A stretch of 64,000 nt of DNA from CAVOAK01 sp963664465 (GCA_963664465.2 CAXXSU010000002.1:434001-498000); one strand, 5' to 3'. Positions 26,337 to 34,921 are shown, numbered from the stretch's first letter. The notes: a model not told the origin generated them from the letters alone. Made by a program: numbers and translations.

Positions 26337-27746
26337 ATGGCAAAACCGCAAACCCTGTTTGACAAGATTTGGCAAAGCCATCTTATCGATCGGCAGGAAG
26401 ACGGCACCTGCCTGATCTATGTCGACCGGCATCTGACGCACGAAGTAACGAGCCCACAAGCGTTCGAAGGATTGCGCGCCGCAGGCCGCTCGGTGCGCCG
26501 GCCCGACCTCACACTCGCTGTCGCCGACCATAACGTTCCGACGGAAAACCGGGCCAGCGGAATCGCCGACGAGGAAAGTCGCATCCAGGTCGAGACGCTT
26601 GAGATGAACTGCCGGGAATTCGGCATCGAGTATTTAGGCATGGATGATATCCGCCAGGGCATCGTCCACATCATCGGTCCAGAACAGGGTTTTACGCTGC
26701 CGGGCATGACGATCGTCTGCGGCGACAGTCATACCTCGACGCATGGCGCCTTCGGTGCGTTGGCCTTTGGCATCGGCACTTCTGAAGTCGAGCATGTGTT
26801 GGCGACCCAAACCCTCATTCAACAGCCGGCGGCCAACATGCGGATCAACGTTGACGGCGATTTGCCGTTGGGGGTTACGGCCAAGGATCTAATTCTCGCT
26901 GTGATCGGCCATATCGGGGTCGCGGGCGGCACCGGGCATGTCATCGAGTATGCCGGCGATGCCTTCCGGGATCTCTCGATGGCGGGTCGCATGACGGTTT
27001 GCAACATGTCGATTGAAGGCGGCGCGCGGGCCGGGCTGATCGCCCCCGACGAGACCACATTTGGCTATTTGAAGGGCCGGCCTATGGCGCCCAAAGGGGC
27101 TGCATGGGAGCAGGCTGTGGAGCATTGGAAAACGCTGCCATCCGATGCGGATGCGCAATATGACAAAGAAGTGAGCCTCGCAGCGGGTGACGTTGCGCCG
27201 CAGGTCACGTGGGGGACGAGCCCCGAGGATGTGGCGCCGATCACCGGCTCGGTTCCAGATCCTGCAGATGCGCCAGACGCGGGGCGCCGCCAGTCGATGG
27301 AGCGGTCGCTTGAGTATATGGGATTGGCGGCTGGAACAAAGCTGACCGACGTTCCTGTCGATAAGGTCTTCATCGGCTCCTGTACCAATGGCCGCATCGA
27401 GGATCTGCGTGCAGTGGCGGAAGTGGCTAACGGTCGCCGCGTCGCCGACAATGTGTACGCCATGATCGTGCCCGGTTCGGGCCTGATCAAGCAGGAGGCG
27501 GAGAAGGAAGGCCTCGATAAGATCTTTCGCGCGGCCGGATTTGATTGGCGCGAACCTGGTTGTTCCATGTGTCTGGCGATGAACGCCGATCGGCTGGAAC
27601 CGGGCGAGCGCTGCGCGTCGACCTCAAATCGCAATTTCGAGGGTCGGCAAGGCCGCGGTGGGAGAACCCATTTGGTCAGCCCGGCGATGGCAGCAGCGGC
27701 GGCCGTGACGGGACATTTGACTGACATTCGCGAGTTGACAGACTGA
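26337..27746 (+). CDS. leuC: 3-isopropylmalate dehydratase large subunit
   Basis: 469 residues. Together with LeuD it isomerises 2- to 3-isopropylmalate in leucine synthesis. Aconitase-family 4Fe-4S ligands are in IGSCTNGR and PGCSMCLAMN, with substrate residues in VCGDSHTSTHGAFG. A separate N-terminal start (MAKPQTLFDKIWQSHLI) is typical. It begins 35 bp after rplS and is followed by leuD after 50 bp, so leucine genes may read through from the ribosomal operon. Confidence 0.97.
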   Translation: MAKPQTLFDKIWQSHLIDRQEDGTCLIYVDRHLTHEVTSPQAFEGLRAAGRSVRRPDLTLAVADHNVPTENRASGIADEESRIQVETLEMNCREFGIEYLGMDDIRQGIVHIIGPEQGFTLPGMTIVCGDSHTSTHGAFGALAFGIGTSEVEHVLATQTLIQQPAANMRINVDGDLPLGVTAKDLILAVIGHIGVAGGTGHVIEYAGDAFRDLSMAGRMTVCNMSIEGGARAGLIAPDETTFGYLKGRPMAPKGAAWEQAVEHWKTLPSDADAQYDKEVSLAAGDVAPQVTWGTSPEDVAPITGSVPDPADAPDAGRRQSMERSLEYMGLAAGTKLTDVPVDKVFIGSCTNGRIEDLRAVAEVANGRRVADNVYAMIVPGSGLIKQEAEKEGLDKIFRAAGFDWREPGCSMCLAMNADRLEPGERCASTSNRNFEGRQGRGGRTHLVSPAMAAAAAVTGHLTDIRELTD

Positions 27747-27796
27747 ACAGGACGCGGAGCCGTTGGCGATTGGAACCAGAGAATTGACGGAAAACA

Positions 27797-28402
27797 ATGG
27801 ATAAATTCACAACGCTGACCGGTGTTGCAGCGCCGCTGGACATGATCAACGTCGATACCGACAAGATCATTCCCAAGCAGTTTCTCAAGACCATCAAGCG
27901 AACCGGTCTGGGACGCAATTTGTTCGACGAGATGCGGTATCGACCGGACGGAACCGAAGTTCCAGAATTTGTCTTGAATCAACAGGCCTACCGAAATTCC
28001 AAGGTGATAATCGCCGGCGAAAATTTCGGCTGCGGCTCGTCGCGCGAACACGCGCCCTGGGCGCTCCTCGATTTCGGAATTCGCTGTGTGATCGCGCCCT
28101 CGTTCGCCGACATCTTTTACAACAATTGCTTCAAGAACGGTGTGCTGCCCATCGCCTTGCCGCAGGAACAGATCGACGAGTTGATGGAGGATGCCAAGAA
28201 CGGCGCCAACGCAATCTTTACGATCGACCTGGAGGCGCAAGAGATCGTGCGTCCCGACGGCGGCCGTGTGAGTTTCGAGATCGGCGCGTTTCGCAAGCAT
28301 TGCCTGCTCAATGGCCTGGACGATATCAGTCTGACAATGCAGAAGGCCGATGCAATCAAGCACTTCGAAGAGAGTCAAAAGAAAGCGCAACCCTGGTCTT
28401 AA
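27797..28402 (+). CDS. leuD: 3-isopropylmalate dehydratase small subunit
   Basis: 201 residues. It is the swivel subunit that completes the LeuC active site. The family motif FGCGSSREHAPWALLDFGIRCVIAPSFADIFYNN is split here across the usual loop; the N-terminus reads NVDTDKIIPKQFLKT. It lies between leuC and leuB in the same orientation. Confidence 0.97.
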   Translation: MDKFTTLTGVAAPLDMINVDTDKIIPKQFLKTIKRTGLGRNLFDEMRYRPDGTEVPEFVLNQQAYRNSKVIIAGENFGCGSSREHAPWALLDFGIRCVIAPSFADIFYNNCFKNGVLPIALPQEQIDELMEDAKNGANAIFTIDLEAQEIVRPDGGRVSFEIGAFRKHCLLNGLDDISLTMQKADAIKHFEESQKKAQPWS

Positions 28403-28465
28403 GGTGCGCCGGCGGGTGCCGTCGGTGACGCCGTAGGCGGAACCGCGCGTGACAACCAGGATGCA

Positions 28466-29581
28466 ATGATGGCTGCGAATAAGAAACTGTTGATCTTACC
28501 CGGCGATGGTATCGGGCCCGAGGTTATGGCGCAGGTCGAACGCGTCATCGATTGGTTCGCAAAACATCGGGCGATCGGCTTCGAAGTCTCCCACGGCCTT
28601 ATCGGCGGCGCTTCTTACGATGCGCACGGGACGCCGCTGTCCGACGAGACATTGGCGGACGCTATGTCGGTCGACGCAGTGCTCTTGGGTGCGGTCGGCG
28701 GTCCACAATACGATTCGGCGCCGCGCGAACTCCGACCCGAGGCAAGCCTGCTGCGGATTCGCAAGGAGATGGATCTATTCGCCAATCTTCGACCGGCAAA
28801 GGTCTTCGATGCCCTGCTCGATGCCTCTTCGCTGAAGCCAGAGGTCATCCAGGGGCTCGATATCTTGATTGTCCGCGAGTTGACATCGGGCGTCTATTTC
28901 GGCCAGCCGCGGGGCATTGAAACGCTGGCTGACGGGTCGCGGCGCGGCTTCGATACTCAAGTCTATACCGACGCTGAAATCAGACGCGTTGCTGCGGTTG
29001 CCTTTGAACTTGCCCGCGCGCGCGGCGGTAAGGTGCATTCGGTCGAAAAGGCAAATGTCATGGAAACCGGTGTATTTTGGCGCGAGGAGGTCACCAAGTT
29101 GCATCAGCAGGATTATGCCGATGTGGCGCTTGAGCACATGTATGCCGACAACTGCGCGATGCAGCTCGTGCGAAACCCCAAACAGTTCGATGTAATCGTC
29201 ACCGACAATTTGTTCGGAGATTTGCTGTCGGACTGTGCGGCGATGGCAACTGGATCGCTCGGTATGCTGCCGTCGGCGTCGTTGGGGGCGGTCGACGAAG
29301 CGGGTCGGCGTCGCGCGCTTTATGAACCCGTGCACGGCAGCGCGCCGGATATCGCTGGCCAGGGGCTCGCAAATCCGTTGGCGAGCGTCCTGTCATTTTC
29401 CATGTTGCTTCGCTACTCCTTCGGACTGGACGAGGACGCGGAATTAATTGAGACCGCGACGGAGCGCGTGCTCGGTGCAGGTTCCCGTACGCCAGATATC
29501 ATGGCTGCGTCCGCGACGCAGGTCTCGACCGCGACGATGGGCGACGCGGTTTTGACGGAATTGGACGGTTTGGCACGCTAA
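28466..29581 (+). CDS. leuB: 3-isopropylmalate dehydrogenase
   Basis: 371 residues. It is the NAD-dependent oxidative decarboxylase of leucine synthesis. Motifs are LLILPGDGIGPEV, LLRIRKEMDLFANLRPAK, the active-site IVRELTSGVYFGQPRG, VHSVEKANVMETG, and DNLFGDLLSDCAAMATGSLGMLPSASLG. ATG 28466 is followed directly by a second ATG (28469), either of which may be used. Confidence 0.97.
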   Translation: MMAANKKLLILPGDGIGPEVMAQVERVIDWFAKHRAIGFEVSHGLIGGASYDAHGTPLSDETLADAMSVDAVLLGAVGGPQYDSAPRELRPEASLLRIRKEMDLFANLRPAKVFDALLDASSLKPEVIQGLDILIVRELTSGVYFGQPRGIETLADGSRRGFDTQVYTDAEIRRVAAVAFELARARGGKVHSVEKANVMETGVFWREEVTKLHQQDYADVALEHMYADNCAMQLVRNPKQFDVIVTDNLFGDLLSDCAAMATGSLGMLPSASLGAVDEAGRRRALYEPVHGSAPDIAGQGLANPLASVLSFSMLLRYSFGLDEDAELIETATERVLGAGSRTPDIMAASATQVSTATMGDAVLTELDGLAR

Positions 29582-29658
29582 AGCCGAAGACTTGCCGCAC
29601 CAATCCGGCTGCGCTATCTTAGCGTTATCTTATATGTCTAACTGATGAAGGGGTCCTT

Positions 29659-29913
29659 GTGATGAACAAGCTTCTCCTCCCCGCGTTGGCGGGAATTGCG
29701 GTTGCTGGTTTAGCTGTCGGAGCCCAGGCGGGCTCTGAGGGATTTGGTGGTCCCGGATGCGCCTGGAGCGTAAGCAAGCAACAGGTCGTTCACACGCCTA
29801 TGCCGACTGCCGCGCAACTTCTTAAATTGACGAGGGTTCCCAAGAAAGACGGCGATTCGCCGTTGGAGGCATATCTGAAAACCGTGCCGACGGGGAAAAT
29901 GACGGGCAGCTGA
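29659..29913 (+). CDS. Small secreted protein, unknown function
   Basis: 84 residues. The N-terminus is a clear Sec signal peptide (LLLPALAGIAVAGLAVGAQA, cleavage after AQA), leaving about 60 residues with a single cysteine (GPGCAW). The mature part includes TPMPTAAQLLKLTRVPKK. A ribosome-binding stretch (AAGGGG) lies upstream. It sits alone between leuB and asd and has its own terminator. I do not recognise a family. Confidence 0.65.
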   Translation: MMNKLLLPALAGIAVAGLAVGAQAGSEGFGGPGCAWSVSKQQVVHTPMPTAAQLLKLTRVPKKDGDSPLEAYLKTVPTGKMTGS

Positions 29914-29940
29914 GCGCAGCCCAAAGGATAGCCGAATTCG

Positions 29941-29966
29941 GGGTCGCCGTTTTGGCGACCCTTTTT
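29941..29966 (+). terminator. Rho-independent terminator after the small secreted protein
   Basis: An 8-bp perfect stem (gggtcgcc / ggcgaccc) with a 5-nt loop is followed directly by five T residues. It should end leuB-region transcription before asd. Confidence 0.9.
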
Positions 29967-30056
29967 CGTAGGACACAGTCGCATTCGTCCGCATTCGTCG
30001 TTCGACGTTGCGGCGGCGTTCAAAGCGACCCGCTGAAATGAAAACGGACACTGATT

Positions 30057-31082
30057 ATGGGATATAGAGTTGCTGTGGTTGGCGCGACGGGAAATGTTGG
30101 CCGCGAGATCCTGTCGACCTTGGCGGAGCGAAATTTTCCGGCCGATGACGTCGCGGCTATAGCCTCGGAGCGATCCCTTGGCCAGATGGTTTCTTTTGGC
30201 GAGGACGATGAACTGAAAGTTGCTGACCTGGACCAGTTTGACTTTAAGGGATTCGACATTGTGCTCTCGTCGACTGACGCCAAGGTATCTGCAGTGCATA
30301 CTCCGCGCGCAGCAAAGGCTGGCGCCGTAGTTATAGACAACACGTCGCATTTCCGTATGGATCCAGACGTGCCGTTGGTCGTGCCGGAGGTCAATGGCGA
30401 CAAAATTTCGGACTTTGGCAAACGCAATATTATCGCCAACCCGAATTGTTCGACGATCCAGATGGTCGTTGCGCTGAAGCCATTGCACGATCTCGCCACC
30501 ATCCGGCGTGTATCGGTTGCGACCTATCAGTCCGTATCTGGCGCCGGCAAGTCGGCGATGGACGAACTCTTCAAGCAAACCCGCGCCATCTTTGTGAATG
30601 ATCTGATCGCCAACGAGCTGTTTCCACGACAAATAGCCTTCAACGTCATCCCACACATCGATGATTTCATGGAAGACGGATCCAGCAAAGAAGAGTGGAA
30701 GATGGTTGTCGAAACGAAGAAGATCCTGGATCCAAAGATCAAAGTGAGCGCGACCTGCGTACGCGTTCCTGTGTTCATTGGGCATGCGGAGGCAATCAAC
30801 GTGGAATTTGAGCGGCCGATCGATGCGGCCCAGGCGCGTCGTGCACTAGCCGCGGCGCCTGGGGTTTCTATGATCGATCGCGCTGAGCCCGAGACCTATG
30901 CGACACCGGTCGAGTGCGCAGGTGAAGATGCAGTCTTCGTAAGCCGAGTTCGCGAGGACTCGACGCTGGAATACGGCCTCAACATGTGGGTGGTCTCCGA
31001 CAACCTGCGTAAGGGTGCGGCGCTTAATGCCGTACAGATCGCAGAGGCGTTGGTCGAGGGTCACTTGGCGCGCGTTGCCTGA
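30057..31082 (+). CDS. asd: Aspartate-semialdehyde dehydrogenase
   Basis: 341 residues. It reduces aspartyl phosphate to the semialdehyde, the branch point to lysine/DAP, threonine and methionine. Motifs are VVGATGNVGREIL, the catalytic cysteine in NPNCSTIQMV, SVSGAGKSAMDEL, and the histidine region RVPVFIGHAEAIN. It lies downstream of a terminator, so it probably has its own promoter; the spacing to the next gene is only 8 bp. Confidence 0.97.
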   Translation: MGYRVAVVGATGNVGREILSTLAERNFPADDVAAIASERSLGQMVSFGEDDELKVADLDQFDFKGFDIVLSSTDAKVSAVHTPRAAKAGAVVIDNTSHFRMDPDVPLVVPEVNGDKISDFGKRNIIANPNCSTIQMVVALKPLHDLATIRRVSVATYQSVSGAGKSAMDELFKQTRAIFVNDLIANELFPRQIAFNVIPHIDDFMEDGSSKEEWKMVVETKKILDPKIKVSATCVRVPVFIGHAEAINVEFERPIDAAQARRALAAAPGVSMIDRAEPETYATPVECAGEDAVFVSRVREDSTLEYGLNMWVVSDNLRKGAALNAVQIAEALVEGHLARVA

Positions 31083-31090
31083 TCAGCGTT

Positions 31091-32500
31091 GTGGCTGCTC
31101 AATGGAGTGCTGTGGGCGAGGATCGTGGCACAGCCGATGTGCCTTCGGGCGCGAATTCAATGCCCAAGGAAGCAGACCGCATATTTGTTGCTGCCCTGCG
31201 CCATCACAAGGCCGGTCGGACAGCAAAGGCCGTCGTGCTCTACCAACGAGTTACGCGGACCACACCCGAATTCGCGCCGGCCTGGACTAACCTGGGCGTC
31301 GCACTTCGAGCGCTCGGTCGATACGACGCGGCGATCGCTTGCCTGAGTCGAGCTGTGAGCCTTGCTCCTGAGGATGCGGCAGCGCACTCGAATTTGGCGA
31401 ACGCTCTGCGGTCCGTTGGTCGGCTAAGCGAAGCAGCGGATTGTCACCGTACATCACTCGAACTTTCGCCAGACGCCGCGGGCACCCACTACAATTTTGC
31501 ACTTGTGCTTCGCGACAGCGGGGATATCGCTGCCGCAATGCAACAGTTTGAGCGGGCTGAGGAGCTCGGCTACCGCTCTGCCGATCTGCATTGGGACCGT
31601 GCGCTGGCGTATCTGACCAATGGTGAACTGGTGCGTGGATTTGCGGACTACGAATGGCGCTGGCGATTACCAGAGGTAGAAGCGCGTCCGCTACCGGGTT
31701 CGTCGTGGAAAGGCGAGTCGCTGGAAGGCCGCACGCTGTTTGTTTACGCAGAGCAGGGCTTCGGCGACACCATACAGTTTTCCCGCTATGTCCTTGCGTT
31801 AGCCGGACGGGCCGGGCAGGTCGTCTTTGAGTGCCAGGCAGCACTTTTTCGCCTGTTGTCCAGTAGCCAAGAATTTTCTCGGGTCAAACTCATAGAACAG
31901 GGTGAGAAGCTTCCCGCGTACGACTTTCACGTGGCTCTTCTAACCTTGCCGCACTTGGTTGGCACGTCACTCTCCACGATACCAGTGGAAATTCCTTATC
32001 TTATGCCGCCATCCGGCATCGAAAACCCGCTTTCACGTCGCGCAGGACTTACGGTCGGGCTTGCATGGACGGGCAAATCGACACACCGAAACGACCGCAA
32101 CCGCCCGATCGGGCTCGCACAGTTCGCGCCGCTTCTGCAAGTGCCGCATGTCAATTTTGTAAGCCTGCAGGTCGGAACCGCGGCGCGCGAAATCGCGGCG
32201 CTTGGATATAGCTCGGTTATTGAGAATTTAGCGCCAAGTATCACGGATTTTGCGGACACTGCGTCGGTAATCAACGCAATCGATCTGGTAATCAGTGTCG
32301 ACAGCGCGGTCGTACACCTTGCCGGCGCACTTGGACGACCAGTCTGGGCCTTGATTCCCTTTGTTCCCGATTGGCGATGGATGCTGCAGCGCGAAGACAG
32401 CCCATGGTATCCAAGCATAAGCCTGATGCGGCAACGGGCGCCGGGCGAGTGGGCCGAACTCTTGCAGCGTGTCGGCGAACGCCTCTCGCGCTATCGTTAA
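31091..32500 (+). CDS. TPR protein with C-terminal glycosyltransferase-like domain (paralogue)
   Basis: 469 residues from GTG 31091; the internal ATG 31160 (MPKEADRIFVAALRHHKAGR) is a more natural start and would give 446. About four TPRs lie in residues 25-180, then the same C-terminal domain as the 11199-12956 gene: EQGFGDTIQFSRYVL, GLAWTGKSTHR, DLVISVDSAVVHLAGALG and DWRWMLQREDSPWYPS. It has about four fewer TPRs than its relative. It follows asd by 8 bp, probably in the same transcript. The acceptor and sugar are unknown. Confidence 0.78.
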   Translation: MAAQWSAVGEDRGTADVPSGANSMPKEADRIFVAALRHHKAGRTAKAVVLYQRVTRTTPEFAPAWTNLGVALRALGRYDAAIACLSRAVSLAPEDAAAHSNLANALRSVGRLSEAADCHRTSLELSPDAAGTHYNFALVLRDSGDIAAAMQQFERAEELGYRSADLHWDRALAYLTNGELVRGFADYEWRWRLPEVEARPLPGSSWKGESLEGRTLFVYAEQGFGDTIQFSRYVLALAGRAGQVVFECQAALFRLLSSSQEFSRVKLIEQGEKLPAYDFHVALLTLPHLVGTSLSTIPVEIPYLMPPSGIENPLSRRAGLTVGLAWTGKSTHRNDRNRPIGLAQFAPLLQVPHVNFVSLQVGTAAREIAALGYSSVIENLAPSITDFADTASVINAIDLVISVDSAVVHLAGALGRPVWALIPFVPDWRWMLQREDSPWYPSISLMRQRAPGEWAELLQRVGERLSRYR

Positions 32501-32517
32501 CGTTACACGACACACCT

Positions 32518-32571
32518 CGGCATTTAATAAATACGCTTATGAAAATAGTCTCGTCCAACGGCATTTAATAA
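32518..32571. repeat. Direct repeat of 13 bp, 41 bp apart
   Basis: The 13-mer cggcatttaataa occurs at 32518-32530 and 32559-32571. Each copy is followed by a similar A/T-rich sequence (atacgctta and gcatactta), so the repeat is about 22 bp with mismatches. It is at the AT-rich edge of the following non-coding block. Confidence 0.75.
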
Positions 32572-32606
32572 GCATACTTAGTTATAACTCATTGGCCGGC
32601 GTTTGA

Positions 32607-33755
32607 CTGCACGATATGGTGCAGCCCATCTGCCGTCGTGAGGGCTCATCAAACACATCATATTGTGTCATTTCCGGCAACATTCCCAAAATATGGTTGT
32701 TCCGTTGAGTCGGCGCTGATATAGGAGAGGCGTCGGGGGAGACACCCGGGCGACCAAGATCTCCAAGGGTGACACCAACGTATCCGGCCGCAACCGGATA
32801 CTCCCGACGCCTCAAGAGCCCGAAGGGCTCCAGCATCGTGCGAGCGGACTGCCACCGGCACCACGCCCCTACACCCGCAGTCACCCTGGCAATCGGACTG
32901 CTGGCGAGGGCCGCTTCGCGATCCGGAATTGTGTATTCCAAATCACGGCCAGGCTGGAAGACCGGCCAACCTTGCAGACATGTCGCGCCTTCGCGCACGG
33001 CCGGAGATGCTTCAGCATTTCCAACCGAGCCCGATTGAACACCGCAGGGAGGGCAGTGCAACCGGGCTAGACCATTTGCCGGCCGCGAAGGCAGGCGCAC
33101 AGTCCTTCTCGCGAAGTATGCGAATTCCTCCACGCAAACCGATCCTTCGCAGAAGGCCCGGGCTCACCCTCGCCGCCAACGGGATCAGAAGACCCCGCCG
33201 ACAGAGGTGACGCATCGATACACTCCGCGTGGAGGGTATCGACACGGCGTGACGGAAAACATGCTCCGCCAATCGCTTCCGAGGCCGCCCGATCCATCAT
33301 TGGACGCTCCGGACGTCTCACGGGCACAAGGGAATTCGGCGCAATCCCCCTGCAATCGGTCGACCTCCCCTAAAGGAAAGGCCACCGGAAGCGAAGCGCC
33401 GAATATCCGCAACTCGCTGCGCAAGGCTTGCACCTTCGCCGACCAACCGCAGCACGGCCTTTCGTGGAAAGGGGATGCTGCGGTGGCCTCCAGCCGCAAT
33501 CCACATTGGAATGCTGGACCGGATCGAGGCGGACCACGGCACGGTAGCGACGCGGTCTCCTACCGACGGACTGATCTACCGAACGGCAGACAACCGCCGG
33601 AGCCGAACGGCACAGACCGAAGATCGGCCGCGCCGTCCCCGAGGTCTCACTGCGGATCACCGTTGAGAGTGGTGGTCAACTCAAGAGCAAACCACCCATC
33701 CACGACATCACCGAATTGAGGACATCGGCGCTTTCACGTGCTAAAGAAATGGTTT
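32607..33755. ncRNA. Non-coding block dense in inverted repeats; candidate structured RNA
   Basis: About 1.15 kb with no ORF that looks like a protein. It contains many near-perfect stems in series. 32607-32624: ctgcac hairpin. 32727-32737 with 32803-32813: 11 bp, enclosing an 8-bp hairpin at 32780-32801 and a 5-bp hairpin at 32743-32771. 32816-32830: gagccc hairpin. 32877-32901: gcagtc stem. 33104-33116 with 33145-33156: 12 bp with one bulge. 33216-33241: cgatac/ctcc hairpin. 33446-33454 with 33476-33484: 9 bp enclosing a 6-bp hairpin. 33542-33565: cggtag stem. Either strand could be the RNA. I do not recognise a known RNA class, rnpB, tmRNA or group II intron domain V. Confidence 0.35.
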
Positions 33756-33769
33756 AGGGTCCGGACTCA

Positions 33770-34192
33770 TTACAGCCACCAGATGACGGCGGCGGCAAGG
33801 GCGATTGCGGCGATGAAGTTTTTGATGTTGCGGTCGAAGCGGGTGGCTATACGGCGCCAGTCCTTGAGGCGGCAAAACATGCGCTCGATGATGTTGCGCT
33901 GCCTGTAGACGGTCTTGTCATAATGGTATTGGACCTTGCGGTTCTTGCGCGGTGGGATGACGGCCGTGGTTCCACGTTCTGCCAGCCAGTCGCGCAGGGC
34001 TTTGCTGTCATAGCCCTTGTCGGCGACGAGTTCGGCGGCGGGCGGCATGGCTTCGATACAGCGCTGGGCGACCTTGCAATCATGGACGTTTCCTGGTGTC
34101 AGGAGCAGGACGAGGGGCCTGCCTTTCGCATCGCAGACAGCGTGGAGCTTGGTGTTGCGGCCCCCCTTGGTGCGGCCGATGCCATGGGCCAA
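33770..34192 (-). CDS. IS5-family transposase, OrfB
   Basis: 140 residues: AHGIGRTKGGRNTKLHAVCD, second catalytic aspartate in VADKGYDSKALRDWL, catalytic glutamate in RNIIERMFCRLKDWRRIATRFD. The nominal start is a TTG, so expression is expected as a -1 fusion to OrfA, giving a transposase of about 255 residues. Confidence 0.9.
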   Translation of the reverse strand: MAHGIGRTKGGRNTKLHAVCDAKGRPLVLLLTPGNVHDCKVAQRCIEAMPPAAELVADKGYDSKALRDWLAERGTTAVIPPRKNRKVQYHYDKTVYRQRNIIERMFCRLKDWRRIATRFDRNIKNFIAAIALAAAVIWWL

Positions 34193-34533
34193 GGCCCCCC
34201 TTTTCCGCCGCCGGCGCAGCGATGAACCTTGATGCAGGTTGAATCGGTGAACAGCCGGTCGGGGGCGTCTTCGCCGCCCGCCAGCGCGCTGAATATCCGT
34301 TCCCAGATGCCGCGCTCCGCCCAGCGTACAAAGCGGTTGTAGAGCGTCTTCTTCGGTCCGTAGACCTCACGCGGACAGTCGGCCCAGCGCCCGCCATTCC
34401 TCAGGGCATGGACGATCCCGCTCAGCACCCGGCGATCGTCAACGCGCGCCATGCCGCGCGTATCCGTCGGCAAAAGCGGCCCAATCCGAGCCCATTGCGC
34501 ATCCGAAAACCAAAAGAAATCCGACATTTCCAT
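34099..34533 (-). CDS. IS5-family transposase, OrfA
   Basis: 144 residues: FWFSDAQWARIGPLLPTDTRG start, HALRNGGRWADCPREVYGPKKTLYNRFVRW helix-turn-helix region, and the first catalytic aspartate in FTDSTCIKVHR. After the slippery site the frame reads an unrelated tail (APRGAATPSSTL). The catalytic domain continues in OrfB after a -1 shift. Confidence 0.9.
   Translation of the reverse strand: MEMSDFFWFSDAQWARIGPLLPTDTRGMARVDDRRVLSGIVHALRNGGRWADCPREVYGPKKTLYNRFVRWAERGIWERIFSALAGGEDAPDRLFTDSTCIKVHRCAGGGKGGPWPMASAAPRGAATPSSTLSAMRKAGPSSCS
34195..34204 (-). promoter_or_regulatory. A4G6 slippery site for -1 programmed frameshifting
   Basis: On the minus strand the sequence is AAAAGGGGGG, and the OrfA phase gives an A-AAA-GGG heptamer, a classic -1 slip site. 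A -1 shift leads from OrfA codons GKGG into OrfB. It is inside the OrfA/OrfB overlap. Confidence 0.75.
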
Positions 34534-34602
34534 CGCCTCCTCGCTGGAAACAATGAATCATGCCAGCCCCGCTTTGGGAATCCCCTTAATGGGTCCGGAC
34601 CC

Positions 34603-34921
34603 TAGATATTTGATGAATAAGTCTACAAGAAACTTGGTCATTACCTTAAAAAACTGTGCATAATTTTTACGTTTACCCACAATACATCAACAATACATCC
34701 ACAGAGTTATCCACAATTCATTCTTTAGAAGTAATGATTTTTGTCTCTCTGCGGGACTTTTTTGCACTGTTGCCGTCATTTCGAGACGGGATTCGCTTTC
34801 GGTATCCATTCTCTCGCGTTGACTTACATGGGTAAGCCGACAATGATGGCGACTTCTTTCAAGGGCGGAAATTCAAAGACGCCGTCAGGCCCCCTATAAG
34901 GCGCGATAACGGGGATCGCCC
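34603..34921. other. AT-rich intergenic region before sdhC with DnaA-box cluster
   Basis: No gene is seen. The first 150 bp is AT-rich against a GC-rich genome and carries the DnaA-like sites listed separately. The sdhC promoter is presumably in the remaining 170 bp; I cannot pick one with confidence. Confidence 0.6.
34655..34715. promoter_or_regulatory. Cluster of four DnaA-box-like sequences
   Basis: 34655-34663 is TTATGCACA on the minus strand and 34707-34715 is TTATCCACA on the plus strand; both match TTATNCACA exactly. Between them are ttacccaca (34673-34681, one mismatch) and acatccaca (34695-34703, two mismatches). The stretch is AT-rich. It could be a replication-origin element or a DnaA-controlled promoter region. 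Confidence 0.5.

Larger units (their letters stand above)
33757..34602 (-). mobile_element. Complete IS5-family (IS427-like) insertion sequence
   Basis: 846 bp bounded by matching ends: gggtccggactcatta at the left and its near-perfect inverse at 34587-34602 (one mismatch). A TA dinucleotide flanks both ends, consistent with a 2-bp target duplication. It encodes a two-frame transposase with a slippery site. It separates the non-coding block from the AT-rich DnaA-box region. Confidence 0.9.

Noticed and set aside
32582..33133. Minus-strand 183-codon ORF and similar ORFs in the gene-free block
   Set aside because: Composition and lack of motifs, overlapping ORFs in several frames, and the hairpin density make a protein unlikely.
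32607..33755. Group II intron
   Set aside because: No reverse transcriptase and no recognisable domain V hairpin on either strand, so I did not call it.
33757..34921. IS plus DnaA boxes as a plasmid or phage integration site
   Set aside because: No integrase, replication protein or att-like direct repeats were seen; flanking genes are core chromosomal.
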